Shown: in pieces, positions 8,470 to 15,639 of the stretch | Numbering within the stretch: the first letter of the stretch is position 1 | Layout: every line of letters begins with the position of its first letter | NCBI GenBank assembly: GCA_002505765.1 | Contig: DAVZ01000033.1 | Coordinates: 1 to 15,758 of the forward strand | Length of the DNA stretch: 15,758 bases | Reading direction: 5' to 3' | Source of the DNA: Methanobacterium sp. UBA176 | GTDB taxonomy: Archaea; Methanobacteriota; Methanobacteria; Methanobacteriales; Methanobacteriaceae | Notes under the pieces: model-generated | Told to the model about the DNA's origin: nothing | The model's database searches: none | The model's input: only the letters and a program-made list of their open reading frames with translations | Position numbers and translations under genes: made by a program

Positions 8470-9036
8470 AGAAACTTCTCCTACTATCCTGTGAGTACAT
8501 TATATTAAACTAGTTTGATTTAATTATGGGATTATTATGAATTATTATATGATTTCAGGCATAAATATTGTTCAGTATTATTTTATTAAATATATGGGTT
8601 TTTGATTAGAAAATTTTTGCTCCTTTGTTAGTTAAAAAATTTTTATGGAATCTTTACATTTATTTACTATTAGTTTCATTAATTCAACCTATAATTCTAT
8701 TTTATAAAGCATTTTGCTAATTAAACTATTTTACAAGAATTTTAAATATTTTATTTAAAATTAGAGATTTTAAGTTTATTAATATATTTTCATACTAATA
8801 TGTTGATTTTTTATGAAATTTGATAAGTCAACTCTACTAATAGCAATAAATTAAATTATAATTACCTTTATTTATAATAAAATAAATTAACGGCGTTTTA
8901 AGTATTTTTTTAGGATTTTTAATGAATTTTCATGATATTAGAAAATATTAGTTTATTTAACATTTTTTTCTATGATAAAATTAGATGCATTAAAACTAAA
9001 TAGTAATATATTTATTTAATAACTTAATAATATATT
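8470..9036. other. Long AT-rich gap with no supported gene
   Basis: It lies between two divergent genes. Towards 8469 it holds weak TATA-like stretches on the minus strand (about 8497-8507 and 8537-8550), and towards 9201 it holds plus-strand TATA-like elements (9003-9013 and 9025-9035). A 13-codon frame from the ATG at 8813 is too short and has no ribosome site. I see no RNA gene or repeat in the middle. Confidence 0.5.
9003..9013 (+). promoter_or_regulatory. Candidate TATA box for the surface-protein transcript
   Basis: GTAATATATTT is TATA-like. With the usual spacing of about 25 bases the transcript would start near 9035, just where the left arm of the 12-bp inverted repeat begins (9037). 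A second TATA-like stretch at 9025-9035 makes the choice uncertain. Confidence 0.35.
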
Positions 9037-9176
9037 AATAAGAAGATTATCATGGGGATTTCTATAAGTTCAAACATGAATAGCAAAAAAAGGGCGGACA
9101 TGAATAAATCATTAACCATTTTTAAAAAAAGGTATCAAAGCCACATAGATTACTAATAGACGAAAATCTTCTTATT
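9037..9176 (+). promoter_or_regulatory. Leader with 12-bp inverted repeat enclosing a 34-codon frame
   Basis: AATAAGAAGATT (9037-9048) and AATCTTCTTATT (9165-9176) are perfect reverse complements. After one mismatch two more pairs follow (TC/GA). The right arm ends 12 bases before the GGTGAGG ribosome site of the surface protein, so RNA folding here could affect its translation. Inside the loop an ATG at 9052 opens a 34-codon frame ending at 9156 (MGISISSNMNSKKRADMNKS at its start). It has no ribosome site and may be meaningless. The element could be a leader RNA structure, a small mobile-element remnant, or chance pairing in AT-rich DNA. Confidence 0.35.
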
Positions 9177-9200
9177 TAAAAAATAAATAGGTGAGGAATT

Positions 9201-11588
9201 TTGAAAAGCACTAAGAAACTAAAAAAGGAGCGAATATTTTCAATGGTAGCGATTGGTCTACTGGCTATAATATTTTCCATATCGACGGCTAGTGCTGCAT
9301 CTGATGTATATGTGGGCAATAACGGAAATGATTCAGATGGATTTGGTACTTTAGACAATCCATATAAAACTATTGAATATGGAATACAAAAAGTCGATGT
9401 TAATGGAAATGTGAATTTAGCTGCCGGAACGTACACTGGAACTGGAAACAGAAATATAACCATTAGTAAAAATGTTGCCATTGTTGGAGCAGGTATGAAC
9501 AATACAATAATTGACGCAGAAGGTGCAAGTAAAGTATTTACAATTGACCCATTGGTTTCAGTTATTATCAAGGACCTAACAATTCAAAACGCTAAAAACA
9601 GCTTTCCTTTGAATGGTACTGGTGAAACTATGGATGATCTTGGGGGCGCCATTAATAATAAATATGGGTCCTTGCTAGTTGAAAATGTTAAGTTTGTAAA
9701 TAATCAGGGCCATAAAGGTAGTGGTATAGCTAATACTGGAGATTTAACAGTTCGTAATAGTATTTTTATCAATAACCACGACAATGAATGGGGAGGAGCT
9801 ATTATGAACATGGGCAGTCTGGTAGTTACTAACAGTATCTTTACATCAAATATTGGAGACACCGAAGGTGGAGCTATATTTAATCATAATGAAGCAACAA
9901 TTACTGGCAGTACCTTTGAAAATAACGTTGCAGGTAATTTGGTTGTAGGGGCTCCTGGAAAAGGTGGAGCTATCTTCAGTGTTAACATGTTATTTAATAG
10001 TATTTTAACAGCAAACAACAACCGTTTCATCAATAACAAGATGTTAGAGTCAGACCCTAGCTTCTTCTTGCCAGGTTCATCAGGCCCTCAATTTAACGAC
10101 ATATATGTGGATTCACAATATGATTTTGCTTCTACTAGTGATGTATCTAAAAACTGGTGGGGTCAATCAACTGGTCCAAAAGCAGGCCAGTATTTCAAGT
10201 TTAGTAACAACGGTACTATTACATATGAACCATGGTTGACTTCAGATCCAAATAATCCAGATACAACTCCTCCAACAGTCACAGCAACTCCAAAGGGCGG
10301 AACATATTCCAGTGCACAGAACGTTGTCCTGACTGCAAATGAAGCAGCTTCAATTTACTACACAACAGATGGAAGTACCCCGACAAAATCAAGTACTCTG
10401 TATTCAGGTCCAATAAGCATATCATCCTCTAAAACATTGAAATTTACTGCATGGGACACTGCAGGCAATCAGGGTTCAGTATATACTGAAGTATACACCA
10501 TTAGCAGCGCAGCTAAACCTGATTTAAGGGTGGATAGTGTTACTACAGGTGGTAATACTGTAACTGGTGCTGGTTATGTGGTTAGTGGTTCTGTGAAGAA
10601 TTATGGCGGAAGTGTTACTAAAATGTTCTATGTGTCCTTTTATCTTTCAACAGACACTACTAAGAGTGATAATGACCGTTATATTGGTGCCACCACTGTT
10701 AATGGTTTGGGTGGTGGTTCTTCTGTTGATGCACAGTTAACAGCTACAATTCCCAGGAATGTTGCTCAGGGGAATTATTACATTATAGCGGTAGTTGATG
10801 TAAATAGGCTTGTAGCGGAGTCAAATGAGGCTAATAACGCTAAAGCCAGCGGTAAGATTTTTGTGTGGAGGCCTGATTTGAGGGTTAAGTCTGTTACTAC
10901 AGGCGGTAGCACTGTTACTGGTGCTGGTTATGTGGTTAGTAGTTTGGTGGAAAATAATGGCGGGGCCACTGGTGACAAGTTCTTTGTGTCATATTATCTT
11001 TCAACTGATGCTACTAAGAGCAGTAATGACCGTTATATTGGTGCTGTTACTGTTAATGGTTTAGGTGGCTGGTCAACAACCACTGCACAGTTAACAGCTA
11101 CAATTCCTAAGGATGTTCCTCAGGGTAGTTATTACGTTATTGCAGTTGTTGATGTAAACGGTCTTATACCTGAAAGTTATGAATCCAACAATGCAAAGGC
11201 CAGCAGCGGTAAGATTTTTGTGTGGAGGCCTGATTTGAGGGTTAAGTCTGTTACTACAGGCGGTAACACTGCAAGAGGAGCTACAAATTATTCAGTAAGC
11301 AGTACAGTTGAAAATAATGGCGGGGCCACTGGTGACAAGTTTTTTGTCTCCTACTACCTGTCAACAGACACCACTAAGAGTAGTAATGACCGTTATATTG
11401 GTGCTGCTACTGTTAATGGTTTAGGTGGCTGGTCAACAACCACTGCAACAGCAAAATGCAGCATTCCATCCAATATTGCACGCGGATGGTACTATTTGAT
11501 TACCGTTGCTGATGTACCTGGAACCGTACCTGAATCATATGAGTCAAACAACGTTAAAGCCAGTGCAACCAGAATATACGTATCCTAA
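9201..11588 (+). CDS. Secreted adhesin-like protein: beta-helix, chitobiase-like and three CARDB domains
   Basis: A 795-residue exported protein, probably at the cell surface. It starts with TTG at 9201: AGGTGAGG (9189-9196) sits at the right distance, and only this start gives a complete Sec signal (KSTKKLKKER, a hydrophobic core, cut near STASAA-S about residue 33). The internal ATG (residue 15) would lose the charged end. Then come a right-handed beta-helix of the pectate-lyase type (about 36-345, repeated GGAI.N and NS.F..N motifs, closing with NWWGQSTGP), a chitobiase/beta-hexosaminidase C-terminal-like domain (about 355-436, YYTTDGSTPT, FTAWDTAGNQ), and three CARDB domains (439-556, 557-675, 676-795; each PDLRV...SNNxKAS). 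No C-terminal membrane helix or cell-wall-binding repeat is present, so its attachment is unknown. Such proteins are common in Methanobacteriales and are thought to bind sugars or other cells. The CARDB units are almost identical in places at DNA level. Confidence 0.92.
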   Translation: MKSTKKLKKERIFSMVAIGLLAIIFSISTASAASDVYVGNNGNDSDGFGTLDNPYKTIEYGIQKVDVNGNVNLAAGTYTGTGNRNITISKNVAIVGAGMNNTIIDAEGASKVFTIDPLVSVIIKDLTIQNAKNSFPLNGTGETMDDLGGAINNKYGSLLVENVKFVNNQGHKGSGIANTGDLTVRNSIFINNHDNEWGGAIMNMGSLVVTNSIFTSNIGDTEGGAIFNHNEATITGSTFENNVAGNLVVGAPGKGGAIFSVNMLFNSILTANNNRFINNKMLESDPSFFLPGSSGPQFNDIYVDSQYDFASTSDVSKNWWGQSTGPKAGQYFKFSNNGTITYEPWLTSDPNNPDTTPPTVTATPKGGTYSSAQNVVLTANEAASIYYTTDGSTPTKSSTLYSGPISISSSKTLKFTAWDTAGNQGSVYTEVYTISSAAKPDLRVDSVTTGGNTVTGAGYVVSGSVKNYGGSVTKMFYVSFYLSTDTTKSDNDRYIGATTVNGLGGGSSVDAQLTATIPRNVAQGNYYIIAVVDVNRLVAESNEANNAKASGKIFVWRPDLRVKSVTTGGSTVTGAGYVVSSLVENNGGATGDKFFVSYYLSTDATKSSNDRYIGAVTVNGLGGWSTTTAQLTATIPKDVPQGSYYVIAVVDVNGLIPESYESNNAKASSGKIFVWRPDLRVKSVTTGGNTARGATNYSVSSTVENNGGATGDKFFVSYYLSTDTTKSSNDRYIGAATVNGLGGWSTTTATAKCSIPSNIARGWYYLITVADVPGTVPESYESNNVKASATRIYVS
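10515..11585 (+). repeat. Three tandem CARDB-coding repeats of about 357 bp
   Basis: The units begin at about 10515, 10869 and 11226. Units 2 and 3 share a 62-base identical stretch across their junctions (10847-10908 equals 11204-11265), and further long matches follow in the middle (GAAAATAATGGCGGGGCCAC) and before the end. Unit 1 is more diverged. The homogeneity points to recent duplication or gene conversion, so the repeat number may vary among strains. Confidence 0.85.
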
Positions 11589-11594
11589 AAAAAT

Positions 11595-11620
11595 ATTCTT
11601 TTTTCTTTTTTTTTTTATTT
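11595..11620 (+). terminator. T-run terminator of the surface-protein gene
   Basis: Seven bases after the stop, the plus strand carries TTCTTTTTTCTTTTTTTTTT and more T to about 11620. Long T tracts are the intrinsic terminators of archaea. It also fences off the converging hydrolase gene. Confidence 0.75.
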
Positions 11621-11667
11621 GAAATCTATTTGCTACGTTTTTACAGTGTTTATTTAGTAAATAGGGT

Positions 11668-12525
11668 TTAAATTTCATGCCCACAGATCACTTTTACCTG
11701 GGGATAACACTTTTTAAATTCTACTAAATTATTTAATGAGGATTGTGCCATTAAAACATCATCAGTGTAATCGCTGGAGCCAATTCCTTTTTCAAAACCT
11801 AATTTAATAAAACATGCATCAGTTGCAAGTAAAATTGGGCATTTTTCTCCGTTAATTAAAAATGAAATATGTCTGTGTGTGTGTCCAGGGGTAGATATAG
11901 CCCAGAAAGAACCATCTCCAAAAATATCGGCACATGGACCTAAAATTGGCATATTGGGAGCTTTAGAAAAGTCAATTTCGTACAAAACTTTAATCCCTTT
12001 AAGATAATTTCCTTTAAAGAATTTATGATTTTTGTATTTTTCTCCTTTCCCAACAACATAAGGAATGTCTTTTGGCAAGTCACGAACTCCTGCAACGTGA
12101 TCTGAATGTAAATGCGATAGAAACACACCTTTTAAATTTACGGAATTCTTTTTAAGGTGAAATGAAATATCCTGATTCTTTCCCTGAATATATCCATCAA
12201 CAAAAAGATTCAACCTTTTAAATAATCCAGCAAAAACCCCTTTAATTTTTCCATATGGATCTCCATAATAAGAGCTATCTAATCCAGAATCAACAAGATA
12301 ATCTCCATATTGTGCATGCTGAATCCAGTGTGCAAGTATTGGGACTTTTAGAGGTTCATCTTTTATTTCTCCAGCATTTGGATGTTTGGGGTTCAGTGCA
12401 CCCAGTTTATTAACTATTACATGCCCGGTTATAAAACTTGTAACTTTTATAGGACATGGATTTTTAAAAACATCTCCCCAATCATTTGCTAATGTTTTTT
12501 TAAGTTGAAAAATTTCTCTTTTCAT
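11668..12525 (-). CDS. Metallo-beta-lactamase-fold hydrolase (lactonase-like)
   Basis: A 285-residue soluble enzyme of the metallo-beta-lactamase superfamily. The zinc ligands are all visible: H138-x-H140-x-D142-H143 in SHLHSDHVAG, H215 in STPGHTHRH, D236 in LATDAC, and the last histidine H283 in the C-terminal CGHEI. The dinuclear-metal set is therefore complete. The layout, with a long N-terminal part containing the substrate-side strand and a short end after the last His, resembles N-acyl-homoserine-lactonase-like members. The substrate is not readable: a lactone, thioester or phosphodiester are all possible. There is no signal peptide. The ATG at 12525 has no ribosome site. A TATA-like TTTTATTATAT (12546-12556, minus strand) centred about 25 bases upstream suggests a leaderless transcript. 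Confidence 0.9.
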   Translation of the reverse strand: MKREIFQLKKTLANDWGDVFKNPCPIKVTSFITGHVIVNKLGALNPKHPNAGEIKDEPLKVPILAHWIQHAQYGDYLVDSGLDSSYYGDPYGKIKGVFAGLFKRLNLFVDGYIQGKNQDISFHLKKNSVNLKGVFLSHLHSDHVAGVRDLPKDIPYVVGKGEKYKNHKFFKGNYLKGIKVLYEIDFSKAPNMPILGPCADIFGDGSFWAISTPGHTHRHISFLINGEKCPILLATDACFIKLGFEKGIGSSDYTDDVLMAQSSLNNLVEFKKCYPQVKVICGHEI

Positions 12526-12545
12526 ATTGATAACTAAGTTTATGG

Positions 12546-12556
12546 ATATAATAAAA
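12546..12556 (-). promoter_or_regulatory. TATA-like element for the hydrolase, leaderless
   Basis: TTTTATTATAT on the minus strand, centred about 25 bases upstream of the ATG at 12525. This spacing would place the transcript start at or near the start codon, consistent with the missing ribosome site. Confidence 0.35.
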
Positions 12557-12650
12557 TTATCAAATTTAATTATAGATAAAGTAAAAAAGGAAAATATTTG
12601 GATTCTCTAAATATTCAATTAATCCTTTATAACACCTGTCTAAATGCTCT

Positions 12651-13429
12651 TTACCCGGTAGTTAAGTGATTAAACACAATAACTTTCATTAACACTGCTA
12701 ACGGAGTGTGATAATTAGAGGGTTTAAAGTTGGCCATGGGTAGCAGGAATATTCACCGTCTGGCCATGTGAAAGCCCACTGATTCCCAGAGCTGCCGCTG
12801 ACTTTTTAAGTCCGAATACCAGCCAGGAAAGGCTTACAAGGGACTCAGTTACAATTCAGGTATTTAAGCCTGTTTTTTATGCCTTTCTTCCAAAACTGTT
12901 CCACTGCATACATGGAGGGAAGGCTGCTGCTGTTATACTGAACCATATTGCTGTTCCCACCGCTATAATACTTGCAGGAAGTAATAAACCTAAAACTACA
13001 GCTATTATGACTGCTATAGTAATTCCTGCTCTAGCAACCAGCACTGATGATTTTACCTTAGTTTCGGTTACTGTTTCGTAAATGTCTCTTCCAAGTGCAG
13101 TTCCCTGAACATGGAACTGTGAAGTGTGTGTGGACATGGCAGCAGAAAGTAAAGAATCATGAAGAGGTATGCAAACCATAGAGGGCATTGCTGCTTAGAT
13201 GAATGTGGCACAGTAAATTAGAAAGTCTGCCCTCCTCCTCGTCCAAATAGATCTTCCCTGCTGTAACTGATGAATGTGGCACCGTAACTTAGTGCCATGA
13301 TAAATGGATGTGTTTTTCTTCCGGCAACCATGTAATCGTCAGCACTTTTAGTCCTTTTCAAGGAAATATCCAACGTAACTACCATAGGGAGATAGGAAAG
13401 TATATTATGCTTAGAATTAAAATATCCAT
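12651..13429 (-). pseudogene. Broken second copy of the SSS symporter
   Basis: The minus strand carries pieces of both ends of a protein like the intact symporter at 1379-2977. From about 13429 (ATG, MDILILSIIYF, preceded by GAGGA) down to 13266 it matches the N-terminus, including DDYMVAGRKTHPFIMALSYG, but with frame breaks. From about 13212 to 12651 it matches residues about 342-520: an open piece of 103 codons at 12877-13188 (LLSAAMSTHTSQFHVQGTA to AIWFSITAAAF), then shifted frames with LVFGLKKSAAALGI and WPT. The middle (about residues 58-341) is missing, so it cannot make a transporter. No copy of the small accessory gene is seen upstream. The N-terminal piece is nearly identical to the intact gene, whereas the C-terminal piece is clearly more diverged. 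Confidence 0.85.
13266..13354. repeat. 89-bp direct repeat, copy in the broken symporter
   Basis: Partner of 2807-2895. Similarity drops sharply at both edges: on the left into unrelated sequence, on the right into a diverged N-terminus. The first 22 or so bases are repeated once more at 13198-13220 with two mismatches. Confidence 0.85.
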
Positions 13430-13469
13430 CTATTTTCCTCTAAATTAAATTCCCCAAATTATTTTAGCT

Positions 13470-13498
13470 TAACTAACACTTTAAACAAAATTTAAACA
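13470..13498. repeat. 29-bp direct repeat, first copy
   Basis: TAACTAACACTTTAAACAAA followed by ATTTAAACA; it recurs at 13536-13565 with one extra A. The core TTTAAACAAAATTTAAA is close to palindromic. It lies 41-69 bases upstream of the broken symporter's ATG and about 350 bases upstream of the ligase. Confidence 0.7.
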
Positions 13499-13535
13499 CT
13501 GGCAGAAGGTGGGATGGGTGAAAATGGTTAACAGG

Positions 13536-13565
13536 TAACTAACACTATTAAACAAAATTTAAACA
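13536..13565. repeat. 30-bp direct repeat, second copy
   Basis: The same unit as 13470-13498 with one added base. The starts are 66 bases apart, and the spacer between is G-rich (AGAAGGTGGGATGGGTGAAA). It could be a pair of regulator sites or the trace of a small duplication. Confidence 0.7.
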
Positions 13566-13776
13566 TGAAAAGATCTATATCATTGCTATTATTTTGATGT
13601 ATGTAAAAATCATTCTTAAAATTTTTTGCAGATTTAAGGTTATTGGACTTTAAAGAAGTAATAATTGTAAATTTAGGATTAAATAAAACAAAAATGATTT
13701 TAAAGAGTTAATCATCTTTAATCTGGATTTAGTGTAAAAGAATCAATAAGTTCTAAAGCAGATATTAAAGACAAAT

Positions 13777-13785
13777 TTTTATAAG
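13777..13785 (+). promoter_or_regulatory. TATA box of the ligase-ACT operon
   Basis: TTTTTATAA within AAATTTTTATAAGTTC is a good archaeal TATA box about 65 bases upstream of the ligase ATG. The leader of roughly 40 bases ends in AAGGGGATAAT before the ATG. Confidence 0.5.
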
Positions 13786-13847
13786 TTCTATTCAATTAAA
13801 TTAAATCAGGATTTTATAGAAATTGAATTAGATATTAAGGGGATAAT

Positions 13848-15146
13848 ATGATCTGGAATGAAGAAGCAGAGTGCATGACACGTGAAGAAAAGGAGAAATT
13901 ACAACTCAAAAGATTACAGGAAATTGTTAAAAGGGCATATGAAAATGTTCCCTTTTACAGGAAGCGTTTCGATGATAATAACATAAAGCCGGAGGATATA
14001 AAAACCATGAAGGATATTGAAAAACTCCCTTTAACCACAAAGGATGATTTAAGGGAAGTATATCCCTTTGGAATGTTTGCTGTCCCACGTAAGGAGATAG
14101 TAGAGCTCCACACATCTTCTGGAACCACTGGAAAACCAACTGTGTCTGGATATACGAAAAAGGATATTGAAATCTGGAGCGAAGTTATGGCCAGAGGTTT
14201 AACTATGTTTGGAGCTACAGAAGATGATATTATCCAAAATACTCATGGATATGGTCTTTTTACAGGTGGATTTGGAGTGCATTATGGCGCTCAAAAAATT
14301 GGTTTAACTGTGATTCCAATATCCACTGGCCAGACTAAAAGGCAGATAGAGATAATGAAAGATTTTAATGCAAGTATTGTTATTTTTACACCTTCATATG
14401 GTCTTTATCTTGCTGAAGTGGCTGAAGAAGAAGAATTAGACACGAAAGAACTAAATTTAAAGGCTGTAGGTTTTGGAGCTGAAATGTGGACAGAAGAAAT
14501 GCGTCAGGAGATTCAAAGAAGATTTAATACTCCAGCTTATAATATTTATGGCTTAACTGAGATAATAGGACCTGGGGTAGCTCTTGAATGTCAGGAACAG
14601 GATGGATTGCATGTTATGGATGATCATTTTTATCCAGAGATTATTGACCCTAAAACCCTTCAAACACTGCCTGAAGAGGAAAAGGGAGAGCTTGTTTTAA
14701 CAACACTAACCAGACACGGAATGCCTGTAATTCGATTCCGTACTAAAGATATCACCAGTTTAAAAAGATCTGAATGTTCATGTGGAAGAACGCTGATTAA
14801 GATGGATCGTATAACAGGAAGGACCGATGACATGTTAAAGGTTAGAGGTGTGGCTGTCTTTCCATCTCAAATTGAAAAGGCTCTTTTAAAGATAGACGGA
14901 CTTGAACCTCATTATCAAATTATTGTTACAAGACCTAAACACCTTGATGTAATGGAAGTTCAGGTTGAAGCTTCGCCAGAACTTTTTTCAGATGAAGTTA
15001 AGGAATTGGTGGGAATTAAAAAGAATATTGAAGACCATATACACAATGAAATTGGTCTAAGGGTTAATGTAACTCTTGTTGAGCCCAAAACACTTCCAAG
15101 GAGCGAAGGTAAAGCGGTAAGGGTCTTTGATAAACGTGAATTTTAA
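13848..15146 (+). CDS. Phenylacetate-CoA ligase family (PaaK-like) adenylate-forming enzyme
   Basis: A 432-residue soluble enzyme of the ANL superfamily, close in size to PaaK. It should activate a carboxylic acid with ATP to an acyl-adenylate and pass it to a thiol, normally CoA. Visible motifs are the ATP loop SSGTTGKP (90-97), YGLTE (234-238), RFRTKD with D301, the hinge GRTDDMLKVRG (about 325-335), and the C-terminal catalytic lysine K422 in SEGKAVRVFD. All key residues are present. ATG at 13848 follows AAGGGGATAAT. The ACT gene follows after 59 bases with the same style of ribosome site, so they form an operon. In Methanobacteriales such genes have also been annotated as coenzyme F390 synthetase. 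The ACT neighbour favours an aryl-acid role, feeding aryl-CoA to an indolepyruvate oxidoreductase, but this is inference. Confidence 0.92.
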   Translation: MIWNEEAECMTREEKEKLQLKRLQEIVKRAYENVPFYRKRFDDNNIKPEDIKTMKDIEKLPLTTKDDLREVYPFGMFAVPRKEIVELHTSSGTTGKPTVSGYTKKDIEIWSEVMARGLTMFGATEDDIIQNTHGYGLFTGGFGVHYGAQKIGLTVIPISTGQTKRQIEIMKDFNASIVIFTPSYGLYLAEVAEEEELDTKELNLKAVGFGAEMWTEEMRQEIQRRFNTPAYNIYGLTEIIGPGVALECQEQDGLHVMDDHFYPEIIDPKTLQTLPEEEKGELVLTTLTRHGMPVIRFRTKDITSLKRSECSCGRTLIKMDRITGRTDDMLKVRGVAVFPSQIEKALLKIDGLEPHYQIIVTRPKHLDVMEVQVEASPELFSDEVKELVGIKKNIEDHIHNEIGLRVNVTLVEPKTLPRSEGKAVRVFDKREF

Positions 15147-15205
15147 TAAAAACTAAAATGTGACTTTTAATAATAGACAATATTTTTCATAAAATGAGGG
15201 ATAAT

Positions 15206-15637
15206 ATGAAAGTAAAACAGCTATCTATATTTTTAGAAAATCGAAAAGGCAGAATGAGAAAAGCGCTTGATGTACTGGAAAAGAATAGAGTGAATATAAG
15301 AGCTCTTTCAATTGCTGATACATCTTATTTTGGAATTTTAAGATTAATAGTACCTGATCCAGTAAAGACCAAAAAATTACTGGAAGATAAGGACTTCATA
15401 GTAAAAATTGGGGAAGTCATCGCTGTAAGAATGCCTGATAAGCCTGGAGGATTAGGTAAAATTCTTGGAATTCTCGATGACAGCGATATCAACCTTGAAT
15501 ATCTTTACGCATTTGTTGAAGAAAAAGAGAATGGAGCTATTGTTTTACTACATCCTGAAGATATAAATGCAGGTATTAAGGCCTTGCAGGACAATGGAGC
15601 AGATGTAATTTCTGCAGAAGAGGTTTATATGATGTGA
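15206..15637 (+). CDS. Double ACT-domain regulatory protein
   Basis: A 143-residue protein of two ACT domains, small ligand-binding folds that usually sense amino acids: about 1-67 (KQLSIFLENRKGRMRKALDV) and 70-142 (AVRMPDKPGGLGKILGILDD). There is no catalytic domain. The frame can start at the ATG at 15194, but AGGG (15197-15200) then lies inside it as the ribosome site. The ATG at 15206 sits at the right distance and gives the usual family beginning MKVKQLSIF. It lies 59 bases after the ligase and probably shares its transcript. A likely role is feedback control of the ligase or of a linked aromatic amino-acid enzyme by the amino-acid product; this is inferred from family and neighbourhood. 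Confidence 0.9.
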   Translation: MKVKQLSIFLENRKGRMRKALDVLEKNRVNIRALSIADTSYFGILRLIVPDPVKTKKLLEDKDFIVKIGEVIAVRMPDKPGGLGKILGILDDSDINLEYLYAFVEEKENGAIVLLHPEDINAGIKALQDNGADVISAEEVYMM

Positions 15638-15639
15638 TC

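Larger units (their letters stand above)
13430..13847. other. Intergenic region upstream of the ligase
   Basis: Apart from the two 30-bp repeats and the promoter at 13777-13785, this 418-base stretch holds no frame I can support. It is very AT-rich from about 13560 on. Confidence 0.5.

Noticed and set aside
8813..8854. 13-codon frame beginning MKFDKSTLLIAIN
   Set aside because: It looks slightly like the beginning of a signal peptide but has no ribosome site and nothing follows.
9176..9571. 131-codon minus-strand frame opposite the surface-protein start
   Set aside because: It overlaps a gene with a clear signal peptide and ribosome site; the hydrophobic product reflects the reverse reading of coding DNA.
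12877..13188. Standalone 103-residue membrane protein
   Set aside because: It is a fragment of the broken symporter; its ATG and its end lie in shifted or diverged sequence.
13470..13565. CRISPR-like spacing of two 30-bp repeats
   Set aside because: Only two units, imperfect, in AT-rich DNA, with no cas genes.
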